The notes beneath the pieces were generated by a model. It saw only the letters and a list, made by a program, of their open reading frames with translations, was not told the DNA's origin and ran no database searches. A DNA stretch of 64,000 nt, from assembly GCA_028641055.1 (NCBI GenBank), contig CM054062.1, forward strand, positions 134,148,682 through 134,212,681, written 5' to 3'. Each line of letters starts with the position of its first letter. Within the stretch, counting starts at the first letter, position 1. Position numbers and translations under genes: made by a program. This document shows, in pieces, positions 46,000-57,243 of this stretch. The stretch is from Alopecurus myosuroides (Eukaryota > Streptophyta > Magnoliopsida > Poales > Poaceae).

Positions 46000-48000
46000 C
46001 CACTCTCATACCAAGATATTAATAAGCCCAAAATACACTTAGTTTCACAAGTGTGAGGCTACTAAGAGTATACAAAACATGCACAAAAATAATCATGGCA
46101 AAGGGTCTATACACCACAAAAAGAACAAGATAGCTAATCTACTAAGCCTAAATTCACACCAAGAATAAATAAGACACATGATTTGCAAAAGTTACTTTTA
46201 CAAATCAGTAAGCCTACACAAGTGTAACAAGTTAATAGACTCATCACCAAACACACAATTTCTCATAGTGAGAGCAATAGAAACAATGACTAAAAGGAGG
46301 AATCCTATGGACATGTTTCTACTAAAAGTTTGCTATGCAAGCAAGCATAATGAGTAAATTACTAAAATGCATACAAGGAACCATGTTATCATAATGAGAA
46401 TGAAAACATGTCCTCATGCAAGGATACACAAATATCTACCAAACACAAGTTGGCAGGAAAATTAATTCAACACAAAAACTGCTAAGGAAACTAGTACTAC
46501 TTAAACATGAAGAATCAATGGATGAATTTCAATCAAGTAATTGAAATACAACCAGAGGGTCCATGTTACAAAAACAGTAGTGAAAAATTATCTATACTTG
46601 CTATAACAAAAATATCTCATTTAATAAAACAATGCATCAATTTGCAGGGCAACTCCTACATACTAGTAGTAATAGAAAGGGCATTACTAGAGGAATCAAA
46701 CAACACTCCAAGAATGTATTTTTCCTAGCAAGACACACATGATTACAACCACTTACAAACAGAAGCATACCTATTTTTGTTTAGCACAAAAATTCCCAAA
46801 GCAAAAATACTAGGCACTCATTAGTTATGAAACTATATAAAAGAAATGCATCTAGTGTGGGGGAAATAATGTTTCCACCAAAAATGCAATGACACCAGTG
46901 GGTGTTCCACTAGCATAACAAAGCATTAAGAGGTCACAAAGCCTCTGGTCATACTTGACAAAAATTAGCAAAAACCTAAACTAGCACCTAGTGCAATAAC
47001 AATACTAGCAGAAAATAATAGGGTGCAAAAATAAGCAAGGCAATGCTACTCATGCTATTATTTCCACACAAGTGAAAACTTTAGGGGTCAAGTACTCATA
47101 ACAACATCATCAAAATTCTACTGGTACTATGGATACAACACAAAATTATGTGGCTACACAATCACAAATGTTCATGTCAAAAATTCCACACATGAGGGAA
47201 TTTTTCCATAACAATTTCATAGTCACCACAAAGCTATTCATGCTTTTCTACCAACTCAAATGCAAGCTAGCAGAGGTGATACTAACCAAATATAAGTATC
47301 AACATGGTGCTGTATCTAATATCTCAACACAACAATCCAATTGTTTGCACACAAATTAATCAATCAACAATTCTATGCAAGTAATAACTAGAGATAAAAC
47401 ATATGCTATAACCATAAATCATATTTCTTCTCAATTCAAGTCCACACATTCTAACATGCTAAAATAGCAAAGTAACACTTAGAAAACAAGTTCACACATC
47501 TTATACATGCCAGAAAACAATATTGCAACACAAAAACATAATCACACAAATTAATTAACTAAAATGCCAAAATGGCAGAAATATGCAAAACAAAGATCTG
47601 TCCACCAAATTTTCTAGGATGCTCTAAAAATTAAACCAAGATAGGTTTGGATATACATAAACATATACAAGACCATCCAATTGAGTTTGCATCAAAAATC
47701 ATTTTTAATTAATTTATAAAAATCACCAAAGTGCTCTCTGGTGTTTTACCAAATTGCATGCCATTTCAAAAATACTTGGAATTTGGAAGCAAGGTTAATT
47801 GCTCCTGCTAGGAAATTTCAAGGGCTTTCCAATTCAATTGGCCTCACTGCATTATGAGTTGTGAAATAAAAATGGTGCTCATTTTAGTGTTTCTGGTACC
47901 TGTTGCCAAATCATTTTTAGTTTCTAATCTATTCATCCAAATGTAGATCTACAAGTTGGAGGTGGTTTAGATTTAGTTGATGTACAACTGTGATTTTTGG
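46000..48000 (-). other. AT-rich LTR interior of element V, no gene
   Basis: Equivalent to the long intron-like zone between the GC-rich leader and the exon at 45694-45774. Short ORFs here repeat at 57500-59480 with the same length but carry no domain. Confidence 0.55.
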
Positions 48001-48858
48001 TTTGGTCAAATTCATCCTTTAGTTAGGTTTTTAGAGCCAAAAGTAAACCTACAAGTTTTCTGTGAAAAATAAAAAGAAAAAGGAACTTGTCCTGGGCCAG
48101 ATCTGAAATGGGCCGGCCAGATCTGCTGCACCGCGGGCAGAGCTAGCCTCTGTGGCTGATCCGCGGGCCAGAGGCCACGGTGGCAGCCACGCGGGCACAG
48201 CAAGGCCCATGCGCAGGTTCAACACGCTCCCGCGCGGTCAAGGGGCGGTGACGCCTGCATGACGCGTGCGCGCGTCATCCCGCCGGCGGGAATGCTCCGG
48301 CGAGCTCCAATCGGGCGATACAAACCACCAAAACGCGAAAACAAGACATCTACACGTAGCTCTCGTCGTGGGGAAATGAATGGGGGCAGTGTCGCTTCCC
48401 GGGAATGGCCGTAAAGCGGCGGGGACGGCGGCGCGGCGGCGGAGGGACGGTGACCACTACGCGACGTCGTTCTAGCGCGAGAGGGAGGGGGGAAACGGTC
48501 GGCGGGGAGCGCCTGCTCACCAAGGACGTGCGTGGACGCTCGACGTGGTCGGAGAAGACTCGAGGCGGCGGCGATTTGCCGCCGGAGTTCCGTCGGGCTC
48601 GGGGAAGAAATGGATGGCGCGGCCACCACAGCGCATTCCGCCCCGATTCCTTTAGAGGAGAGGTCAAGCACGACGCTACGGAGTCAATGGGGACCACGGC
48701 GGCCGGCGGCGAGCTCGGCAAGGGCCGAATCGACGGCGACCTAAAATATCTAGGGTTCGGTTTGGTTGTTTTCTTTGAGAGGAGAGAGAGAGCTTGAGTG
48801 GGGGAGAGAGAGGGGGCAGGTAGCAGCACATGGGAGGGGTTTTAAACACCTAGATGGC

Positions 48859-49039
48859 TTACCTTCGAAGCAATGGAAGCATGGGCTTCCATGCCCTCCA
48901 ATGCATCATCTACAGGAAGAAGAAGGACATGTGTGACTCAACTTACATTTAAGTCCCTGGAAAATTACAAGTAGGTCCCTGTACTCTCTGAAAATGGATG
49001 TTTTCCCTAAGCAAACAAAGTTATAATTTGAAATCCCTT
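48859..49039. repeat. LTR segment duplicated beside Harbinger, left copy
   Basis: 181 bp (TTACCTTCGAAGC...AAATCCCTT), present once in the 5' LTR but twice here; the second copy (50723-50906, 184 bp) lies on the other side of the transposon. They differ by a 3-bp indel and a few substitutions. Confidence 0.9.
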
Positions 49040-50257
49040 GGTGAGGAAGTCTGTCCATGATGCCGGCACCTGGTGATCAACATCTGCAAGAGGACCCTGC
49101 CGGTAGTATGGTGTGCTTGCCTCACTGTCAGGCACTGGGTCATCCCGCTCACTCTCAATGATCATGTTGTGCAAGACCACACAACACTGCATCACCTCCC
49201 ACATGTTAGACTTCGACCAAGTCATAGCTGGGTATCGGACAACAGCGAATCGAGATTGCAGCGCACCAAATGCCCGCTCAACATCCTTCCTGCAAGCCTC
49301 CTGGCACTTGGTAAACCAAGCTTTTGCGCTTCCTGGGATAGGGTTGGAGATGCTCTTCACAAATGTTGCCCACTTCGGGTAGATGCCATCTGCAAGATAG
49401 TACCCCTTTGTATACTGGTGTCCATTGATCTCATAGTTCACAGGGGGGGCATGGCCTTCGACAAGATCAGCAAAGACATTCGAGCACTGCAAGACATTGA
49501 TGTCGTTGTGACTTCCAGGCATACCAAAGAATGAATGCCAAATCCATAGATCGTACGAAGCCACGGCCTCGAGAACCACCGAGCACTCTCCCTCCTTTCC
49601 CTTGTACATCCCCTGCCAGTCAAATAGGCAGTTCTTCCATGCCCAGTGCATGCAGTCGATACTGCCAAGCATCCCCGGAAACCCTCTTGCTTCATTCTCT
49701 GCGAGGAGACGAGCAGTGTCTTGCGCATTGGGTGATCGCAGGTATATTGGGCCAAAAACTGCAACCACTGCCCGGCAGAACTTGTTCAAGCACTCGAGGG
49801 CCGTGGACTCGCTCATGCGCAGGTAGTCATCTTGTGCATCTGCGGGAGCACCGTATGCAAGCAACCTCATGGCCATCGTGCACTTTTGGATAGAGGTAAA
49901 CCCTACCGTGCCGGTGCAGTCCTTCTTCAACTTGAAGTAGGTGTCGAACTCCCGGATGGCATGCATGATCTTGAGGAAGAGTGCGCGTTTCATCCTGAAA
50001 CGATGCCGGAACACCTTCTCGTCGTTGGTGGGATCCTCGGCGAAGTAGTCGGAGTAGAGGATGCAGTAGCCCTCGTACCGCTGCCTCGGCCTGCTCTTCC
50101 GGCGACCGGGCTTCGATCCAGCGCGGCGCGGCGCGGCGTCCTGGGCCAGCATTCCGTCCAGGCAGCTCAGGACGAGTAGGTGCTCCTCGTCGTCGATGGC
50201 GGCCTGGTCTTCCTCGTCGAATAGCTCGGCGAGCATTTCCTCGGAGTCGGAGTCCAT
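49007..50257 (-). pseudogene. PIF/Harbinger transposase, C-terminus lost
   Basis: Frame of 432 codons from 50305; the likely start is the Met at 50257 ([12 protein letters not shown]). Plant DDE superfamily transposase (DDE_Tnp_4 / Plant_tran type) that cuts and pastes the element. Counting from 50305, catalytic residues are visible: D217 in GSIDCMHW, D268 in GSHNDINVL and E343 in [10 protein letters not shown], with the preceding YYLADGIYP. The N-terminal helix-rich DNA-binding region ([17 protein letters not shown]) is intact. The last dozen codons ([13 protein letters not shown]) are LTR-derived: the natural C-terminal tail was removed at 49040. The core is intact, but the element lacks one end and its partner protein. 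Confidence 0.88.
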
Positions 50258-50722
50258 ACCTCGGACAGAGCGTCGAACACCTTGCGGGCGGTGGACGTGG
50301 ATCACTGGGGCGCAGCCTCCTCGGCGCCTGAGACGTGCTCGAACGGCGGCGACGACGTGGTGGACCAGCCGTCGGTGGTTTTGCCTCGTCGCTGTTGTAC
50401 GATGGTGGCCAACGGTGGCGGCGTGGGGTGCGGGGATGGGGCGGCGACGCCGAGGCGAGCAAGGGGAAAAGTCGGTTCGGGGGTGGAGAAAGTGGGAAAA
50501 GAGCTCTCCCTCACCGACAGCGCTGGCCCACGAGCGCTTTTCCTATCGCCGCCCCCCCCCAGGCTGAACCCAACAGGCTGGGTTCCGCCTGGGGGCGGCG
50601 GCGCTAATTTCCGCCGAAACGGCGCTTTTTCAGGTCCTGGGGGGGTCGACTGGTGAAAAAACGGCGCTTTTCGCCCAAAACGGCGCTAATTTGCGTCCTG
50701 GGGGGGACGACTGGAGATGCCC
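49040..50722 (-). mobile_element. PIF/Harbinger DNA transposon, left end lost
   Basis: The right terminus is CTGGAGATGCCC, i.e. GGGCATCTCCAG read inward, the Tourist/Harbinger-type inverted repeat, followed by TTA (50723-50725), the usual 3-bp target. Subterminal repeats (CGGCGCTTTT / CGGCGCTAATT, and CCTGGGGGGG-T/A-CGACTGG twice) fill 50575-50722. There is no matching left inverted repeat: the sequence breaks inside the transposase C-terminus at 49039/49040. No second (Myb-like) ORF is present. Confidence 0.88.
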
Positions 50723-50906
50723 TTACCTTCGAAGCAATGGAAGCATGGGCTTCCATGCCCTCCAATGCATCATCTACAGGAGGAAGAAGAAGGACATGTG
50801 TGACTCAGCTTACATTTAAGTCCCTGGAAAATTACAAGTAGGTCCCTGTACTCTCTGAAAATGAATGTTTTCCCTAAGCAAACAAAGTTATAATTTGAAA
50901 TCCCTT
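50723..50906. repeat. LTR segment duplicated beside Harbinger, right copy
   Basis: 184 bp beginning with the TTA target and matching 48859-49039; continues into uninterrupted LTR. Confidence 0.9.
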
Positions 50907-51961
50907 TGCCCAAAATTCTTACTAGTTAAGATACACAACATATGTGAAAATTGGCTCATTTGCCTAAACTTGATAATTCAAAGTTGTTCAAATTTGAATT
51001 CTTACATAAATGGACATTGAATTTATTAGACTACTTAGGAGCTTCCAAAAATGATAGTTTTTGGCACACATTCCTTATTTGATGGGTTCCTTAAGTGGTA
51101 GAAAATTCAAGTCATTTTGAGTTACTTAATAGAACAAACTTGTTCAAATTTCAAAAAGGTGCTGTCAAGAAAACAGGGGTTTTTGGCAACTTAAATTATT
51201 CAACAACTTGTGCCCTTTTGGTTTTCATCCTTATTTATGCTATAGAGCATGTGGTATTTATTTCATGGCATTTGGAAAAAGTTTGTAGAACAAACTTGTT
51301 CAAAATCCCAATTGTTGCTGTGGAGAAAAACCATGCTTTCAGGACTTTAATGGATTCAATTTTTGGTCTCCTCTTGTGTGTGTTCCTTATTTGATATAAG
51401 GAAGAAATGGTATGAATTTCAAATCATTTTAAGAAAGTTTCCAATAGTAACTTGTTTTAGTTTTCTGTTTCTGGAAATATTGGAATTTCTATTTAATAAA
51501 GCACTTGGCTTTTCTTTAGCAGTGCTTTGCCAAAATATTTATGTGACTAGAGATAGCAAGTCAATGCTCTCCAATACTTTTGTTTTTAAGCTTGCAAGGT
51601 TGGAAAAACATTTGATAATATTTTGGTGAAGCATTTAAGAATGCCTCTTTTTCTGATAATCTTTTTAGGGAAATTTATTAAGTGTTTCCTCTTTCTTAAT
51701 TTAGGCCTTGGAATAATATTCAACAAGTATGAGTTTCATAAGATAGTTTTTGGAAAACTCTTTGTTCAATATTCACTTTAGAAAATATTGCCAAAGTCAT
51801 TGGAACAATATGTTGAATATTTTTAGTTTACTGCTTTGCTATCCTCTTTAAGTTTGTTTAGTTGCACTTAAACAAACACAAACAAACACAACCAAGGTTT
51901 ATTAGTCAAGCAATTAGCAAAACAACAGTGTTATCAGGTATTCCAAAATTGGGATGTGACA

Positions 51962-51975
51962 GGTCTTCCCCCCTT
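51962..51975 (-). other. polypurine tract of element V
   Basis: AAGGGGGGAAGACC on the minus strand, directly before the 3' LTR start TGTCACATCCC. Confidence 0.9.
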
Positions 51976-54900
51976 AAAAAGAATCTCGTCCCCGAGATTC
52001 GCAAGCGAGGACTAAGGGAGGGCCAACAAACACAATGTTAGTGTTGGAGTGCAGGTGCTTCCCCCCTTTGACTTTTCTTGGGAGGTGGGGTACATCCCTA
52101 AATTAGTGAATTCACTATTAAAAGAAGTACACCAGTACTTGTTTTAGGTCCAAAACTTTTGTTTCCTAGTTTGAACAAAAATTAAGGTTAGTGCAGAACT
52201 ACCTGGAAAAATACCGTCAATTATTACCTGAGTTCTTAGCTATATCCCACATCTTACATAACACATATGGGGTGGTGTACCACCCTCGTAGAAAGGTATA
52301 TAAGAAGCTAAAAATATAGCTTGTGGGTGCAAAGGTTAGGTTGCTAAGGTAAAATAAACAGACAGAACAATACCCATGGCAGTGGATATTACTCACCACA
52401 AGCGACTATCACTTATTATGTTCATGATTTTAGTTGGATATTTTAGTTTCATAAGATACTCTTAAGAACAATCATAACACCAGTATAAACTTATGCTAAG
52501 GTAAAACATTTAAACAAAATCCAATAAGCAAGCAAACAACACCACAGATGAATAGACTATTTAATCACTAGGTTATTGTTTATTAGAGGTTTTGGAATCC
52601 ATCAATCATGAACAATTAGCAAACAACCAGTAGCTAAAAACCAATGAATTCAATCATAAAGGTACTCTAAAATACCATCTTCACACAAGATAAAAATCCT
52701 ATTACACAGGCATAAAAATTCAGGACTGCACAAATAACACACCAGTATGAAAAATCTACACCAGCATGCTATAAGAGATAATCATATCCTATAACCATAG
52801 GACATGCAACTAAATAATTCATGGCATTATAACAGAAGTAATAACTTCCTAAACATGCTATATCAACACATATACTCATAAAATAAAAAGAGGGTAATAC
52901 TAGAGCAAAAATCACCATTTTCTAGTGGTGAGACTAGTTTCACTCTAGAGAAGCAAACAATGCTATCATGATGTTTAAAACTAAACAAGCAAGTCATGAA
53001 TATAAGTGTACCTAATAACAGTACACAAAACTTACTCATGTTAGTAAGCACAAACATCAAAACAATCCCATGATACAACTATTAAACATGCAGAAATTTC
53101 TTCTAGCAATTTCTGTTTTTCTTTAACCGATTACTAGCAAACAAGCAAGGTATAACTCACACAACCAGTAGCTATGCAATTAATGAAAAGTTATCTAAAC
53201 CTTTTCAAAAATCCATACACTCAATTTAAAATTATTCACAAACAATCTACCAATCAAGAGGAATTTATTTTATTTTGTGAACAATTTAATTTTAGCACAC
53301 GATAGTGAAACATTTCTTAACATGATACCCCTAAGGAATATTATGCTAACAAAAGGATCACACCTAAACATATTAGTATTTACTAATAAGAAATAAACTT
53401 CTCACTTGCATAAGTGAAAACAAACAATTATATTTTCCATGGTGGAAAATAGAAATCAATCACATAGTGAAACATGCTATTTTCACACATGTGTATGGTT
53501 GGGGATTTTCATCCTCAAGCCAAAATGCAATGGGACCAGTGGGCTATGGCCTACTAATACCAAGTAAAAATAGGTACTAAGCCTCTGGTTACTCATGAAA
53601 AACTTTGCATACAAGATAAAAATATAAGGCTATTTAATCTAGTGAAGCAATACTAGTGCATATTGATAGCAATGCTTACACATGCTTTACTATTAAGAGA
53701 CATGCAAGCTAACATAGGTACAAGCATCAAAATAACAGTACCTAAATGTTACTTGACTCAAAGAAAACATAGCACAAAAATCTACTAAGAAAGTATACAC
53801 AGATCTAGCTCTCACAAAATTTCCAAATAATTAACTAGAAGGTGACAAATGTTATTTCATTTTTATTCGAGTTTCCAATCATGCACACACTTTCTAGGGT
53901 AGATTGATTGTAAGAGATCAACATAATAACAAGTCCTAACAACTCCATATAAGTTAGGAAGTAAGATTGAATAAAACACAAATTTATTTCAATCAAGAGC
54001 ACACAAAGAAACAAACACCGGAAAACTGCTGTTTTCTAGATCTATCATATCCATTCCATCGTTCACTTTATTTATAAACCCTGAATTTCATAGTACTTAC
54101 AATGTCTACTAAGATTTGGTTTCCAAAGTAGATACACATGATATCCTATTGACTAGTAAACGAATAGGTCATCATCTTATTTTCTCATGACTTCTCCTTT
54201 TTACCAACTAGATTAAAAGGTGTCGTAAGTCACTTAATTCTTTGGTTTAGAAAGAGTTGTCAGTAGTTCGCATGCTTTGGTTAGGTGTCAACCTAAGATT
54301 AGGCCAACCATGTTAGTCTTGTTAGCTTTTTATTTAATAATGTTTGTCCGACAAGATACGACTAGCGTCATCGTACGTCGAATATTGAATTGTGCTCTTT
54401 GATTGGCTTTTGAGGGAGTTGCGCATCATGGCATGTGAAGACTTCTTTTGCAAACAGACAAACACATAGGTTTTGGTCAGTATTGGTTGGTTTTCTTCAC
54501 GCCTTTTCTTCTTTGAGGATTGTCGTTGTTGGAGCTTTATCTGTTGGAGTGCATCACTGGAACGCTATCAGCTCGTGTGGCTCGATGGTCCTCTATTTAG
54601 GCCCAATGGTGCTTTCATTAATTGTGGGGGAGATGGTGGTGGTTCACGACGGGTCGCATTATGAAGCGAAAATAAGTATAAGTCTAAGCAACAAATTCTT
54701 GTTTTTGAATACTATACAAACATTTTTGCTTGCAAAAATCTAACACGAGGCGATTCAAAAACAAGAGCGGGGCAAGCACAAATTTGCAAAATTTGAGCAC
54801 CCCACAAACATATAGAAGCCTAGATGAACCAAATTCTACACCACACAATAGCACAAAGTCCTACGGACACACATAAGCAAGCCAAAACACACAAACAAGG

Positions 54901-55478
54901 CTCCATTTGAGCTACGTAGGGGGAGGCGACTCATGGGTAATCGCTAAATTACTCCAAACTAGACTGATCCAAAAGTCCTAGAAGTGGCTGAAGAACTATA
55001 TCTACTTCTGACCCTCACCACTGTAGAGCTAGGCAATTATTTTGGTCTTCTCGGGACATCGGCAAGTATATAAGTTTTTGGATAAAAACAAAATACTAGA
55101 AGTAAAGTTTTGATAAAACTTTTAACTGAGAGAGGTAATAATATGCAACAATCTGTTTTTGAAACCCCAACTATTTTCTGGACAGAAAACTTCAAAAACG
55201 AGAGATGTTTCAAAAACAGAGCGGAGCAGTTGCAAACAAGTAAGAAATAAACTCTTAACCGAGAGAGATACCAACTCGGTAAGGCCCGCCCTTCGAACCA
55301 CTGTTCAAGGACGCCCTTGATATGCATTTAGAATCTTTTGAAAAGATGAGAAGGAGGGAAAATATACTAAAATTCCCTTAGATAAAAATAATGTAGATTG
55401 TAAATAGATTTTTACTCAAAAATACTTTTCTTTCCTATCTGACGTCCATGCTAACTAAGGTCTCCTAAGGTCAGGATG
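51976..55478 (-). other. internal region of element V, non-coding
   Basis: About 3.5 kb, AT-rich, without gag, pol or any recognisable domain. The largest frame (54435-54743, plus strand, 102 codons) runs against the element and resembles nothing known to me. Probably carries only packaging and priming signals. Confidence 0.8.
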
Positions 55479-55490
55479 GCTCTGATACCA
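55479..55490 (-). other. primer binding site, tRNA-Met type, of element V
   Basis: TGGTATCAGAGC on the minus strand, the complement of initiator tRNA-Met, four bases from the LTR end. Confidence 0.9.
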
Positions 55491-55770
55491 ACTCTGTAGG
55501 GACCCCAGACCGGCAGTCTGAAACCCTACGTATGCATACATTCACGATCCCAGAAAGATCAGTCGTGAACAACATACACAGTTGGCACACAGAAATACAT
55601 CATCCATTACACGAATACATAAAGGTATTACATAAAAGATCACATGATCAAGTTTAACGCACTGCCACAAAGGGAGGCAACTTAACCATCACAGCGGAAG
55701 ACAATTAAAACACAACGTAGTTGAGCCCAAGTCACGCCTTAACCTACAGGCTGCTGACCCGGAGACGATC

Positions 55771-55838
55771 CTAGTTCGCAAAGCCGTCAGCTCCGTACTT
55801 CTCTTCATAGATCTCCTTTGGAGGCTCCTTCTCAAAGT
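55771..55838 (-). CDS. exon-like C-terminal segment in V 5' LTR
   Basis: Second copy of the segment at 44302-44369; the frame and the TAG stop are unchanged. A base difference just upstream is outside the predicted exon. Confidence 0.45.
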
Positions 55839-57162
55839 CTGATAAGTAGATACCAGGGGCGAAACCATAATGAGTACATTTGAATGTACTCAGCAAGACA
55901 TCCATCATGTCACTTACCAACATGCAACTATGCTTATATGGTGGAATAGGTAGGCTATAAATAGGGTTCACTACCAATGGTGTTCATATATGATGACACC
56001 ACAGTTGCAGTCAGGTTAATCTGTATCTTCGTTGAAGAAGATACTTCAGAAGAAAATAATATAGTTTTATTTCTCTTGTAGATCTCACATGTACAAGAGT
56101 TTTTGTAAAACTTTGTTAAAGAATATTTTCTCTTTGCAAAACTTCTTGGAATCAGTTTCCAGAATTCTTGCTTAGAGTAGAAAAGGTTTTCTTTGCAAAA
56201 ACATTTTTGTTTTTTTGTATAACAACATCTGGCTTTTCATCATCGACGATACCTCCACGGTATAAGTTTCCATTTCCTTTCCGAACTTCACAAGTTCAAC
56301 ACTTCCTTTCCAAAAATCCTTTTTGAAAACATTGACACAATGCTAGCTACATGGCCATTCAACTGTCCATATCCGAGGACGCGGCTATCTCGAAATAGTT
56401 TTACTCTGCAGAGGTGTACACATTTCCACCAGATCCAGAATCCGCCATGAAACACCCATGGACTGTCCTCAACCTATGAGAACATCAGATAACTGATCTT
56501 GACTATCCGCTATGTGCAAGCTAGTACATGACTATCTCTTCAATTGGGGTTCCCCCTCCCTGGCAAGCCGTGTCCCACACCGCCCAAACAGGAGACCCAA
56601 CTACTGCATCCGGAGGGAAAATTAATCCCACACTTTAGATGTCCCGTATCCTCCACTCCTAGCGACATTTCGGTTCGGAGGATCCAATCCCCTATAGCAC
56701 TTGAGATAGCACACATACTAACCATAACAAGTTTTTAATCAAGCCCCTACCCATATTGGGGTAAAGTGGCAGTACGGTAAAGGTTGTCCAGCGAAGACTA
56801 GGTTATGTGTCATTTTTGAAAACACCACTTTCTCAAAAATGACCACTTCCACATTCCTCCGGAGAACAAGGATCCGCCTTTTCTCCGGGTTTTTCCGTAA
56901 AGCCTTTGTTTTGTAGAATCACAATTTTAGGGTGTCCACTTAGGGACTAGTATATTTTATGGTAATAAATACCATATGGTGGCTTATGGGCTTGGTATTA
57001 CCAAGTTTAACTACTGGCATGATAGTAACCTATATACTAATATAGTAGTAATAGCCACATCAAAAATAGTTTTGATAACCAAGTTTTGGTAAAACTTCAG
57101 AGGTAAAACATGCATGATAGATAATGGTAAGTATTGTATCATCAAGCATCAGGATGGCTTGC

Positions 57163-57243
57163 CTGGTATCTCCTTGTGTCCCTGGTTTTGGAGTGACTGG
57201 AACTTGAAACAGCGCTTCACGACACTTCCTTCCTCTTCGTTTT
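57163..57243 (-). CDS. exon-like segment in V 5' LTR, phase 1-1
   Basis: Second copy of 45694-45774: 81 nt, open frame, GC donor and AG acceptor conserved. The intron to 55838 is 1324 nt. Confidence 0.45.

Larger units (their letters stand above)
44026..51961 (-). repeat. 3' LTR of element V (interrupted by a DNA transposon)
   Basis: 7936 bp, of which 1867 bp are extra compared with the 5' LTR: the Harbinger piece plus one duplicated copy of LTR sequence. Otherwise collinear with 55495-61563. Along the minus strand: AT-rich head with many short ORFs, TTTAAAAC promoter-like site near 48840, CT-rich leader, GC-rich zone (48100-48800), long AT-rich zone, then the exon-like pieces at 45694-45774 and 44302-44369. 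Confidence 0.93.

Noticed and set aside
48350..48829. 150-160-codon GC-rich frames in the V LTR (and 59941-60297)
   Set aside because: Frames on both strands are open because of high GC. The two LTR copies differ in frame length, and no conserved domain is seen. It is more likely untranslated leader, although a first exon of the LTR mini-gene could hide here.
54435..54743. 102-codon ORF in the V internal region as a remnant gene
   Set aside because: No recognisable motif, wrong orientation relative to the element, short length.
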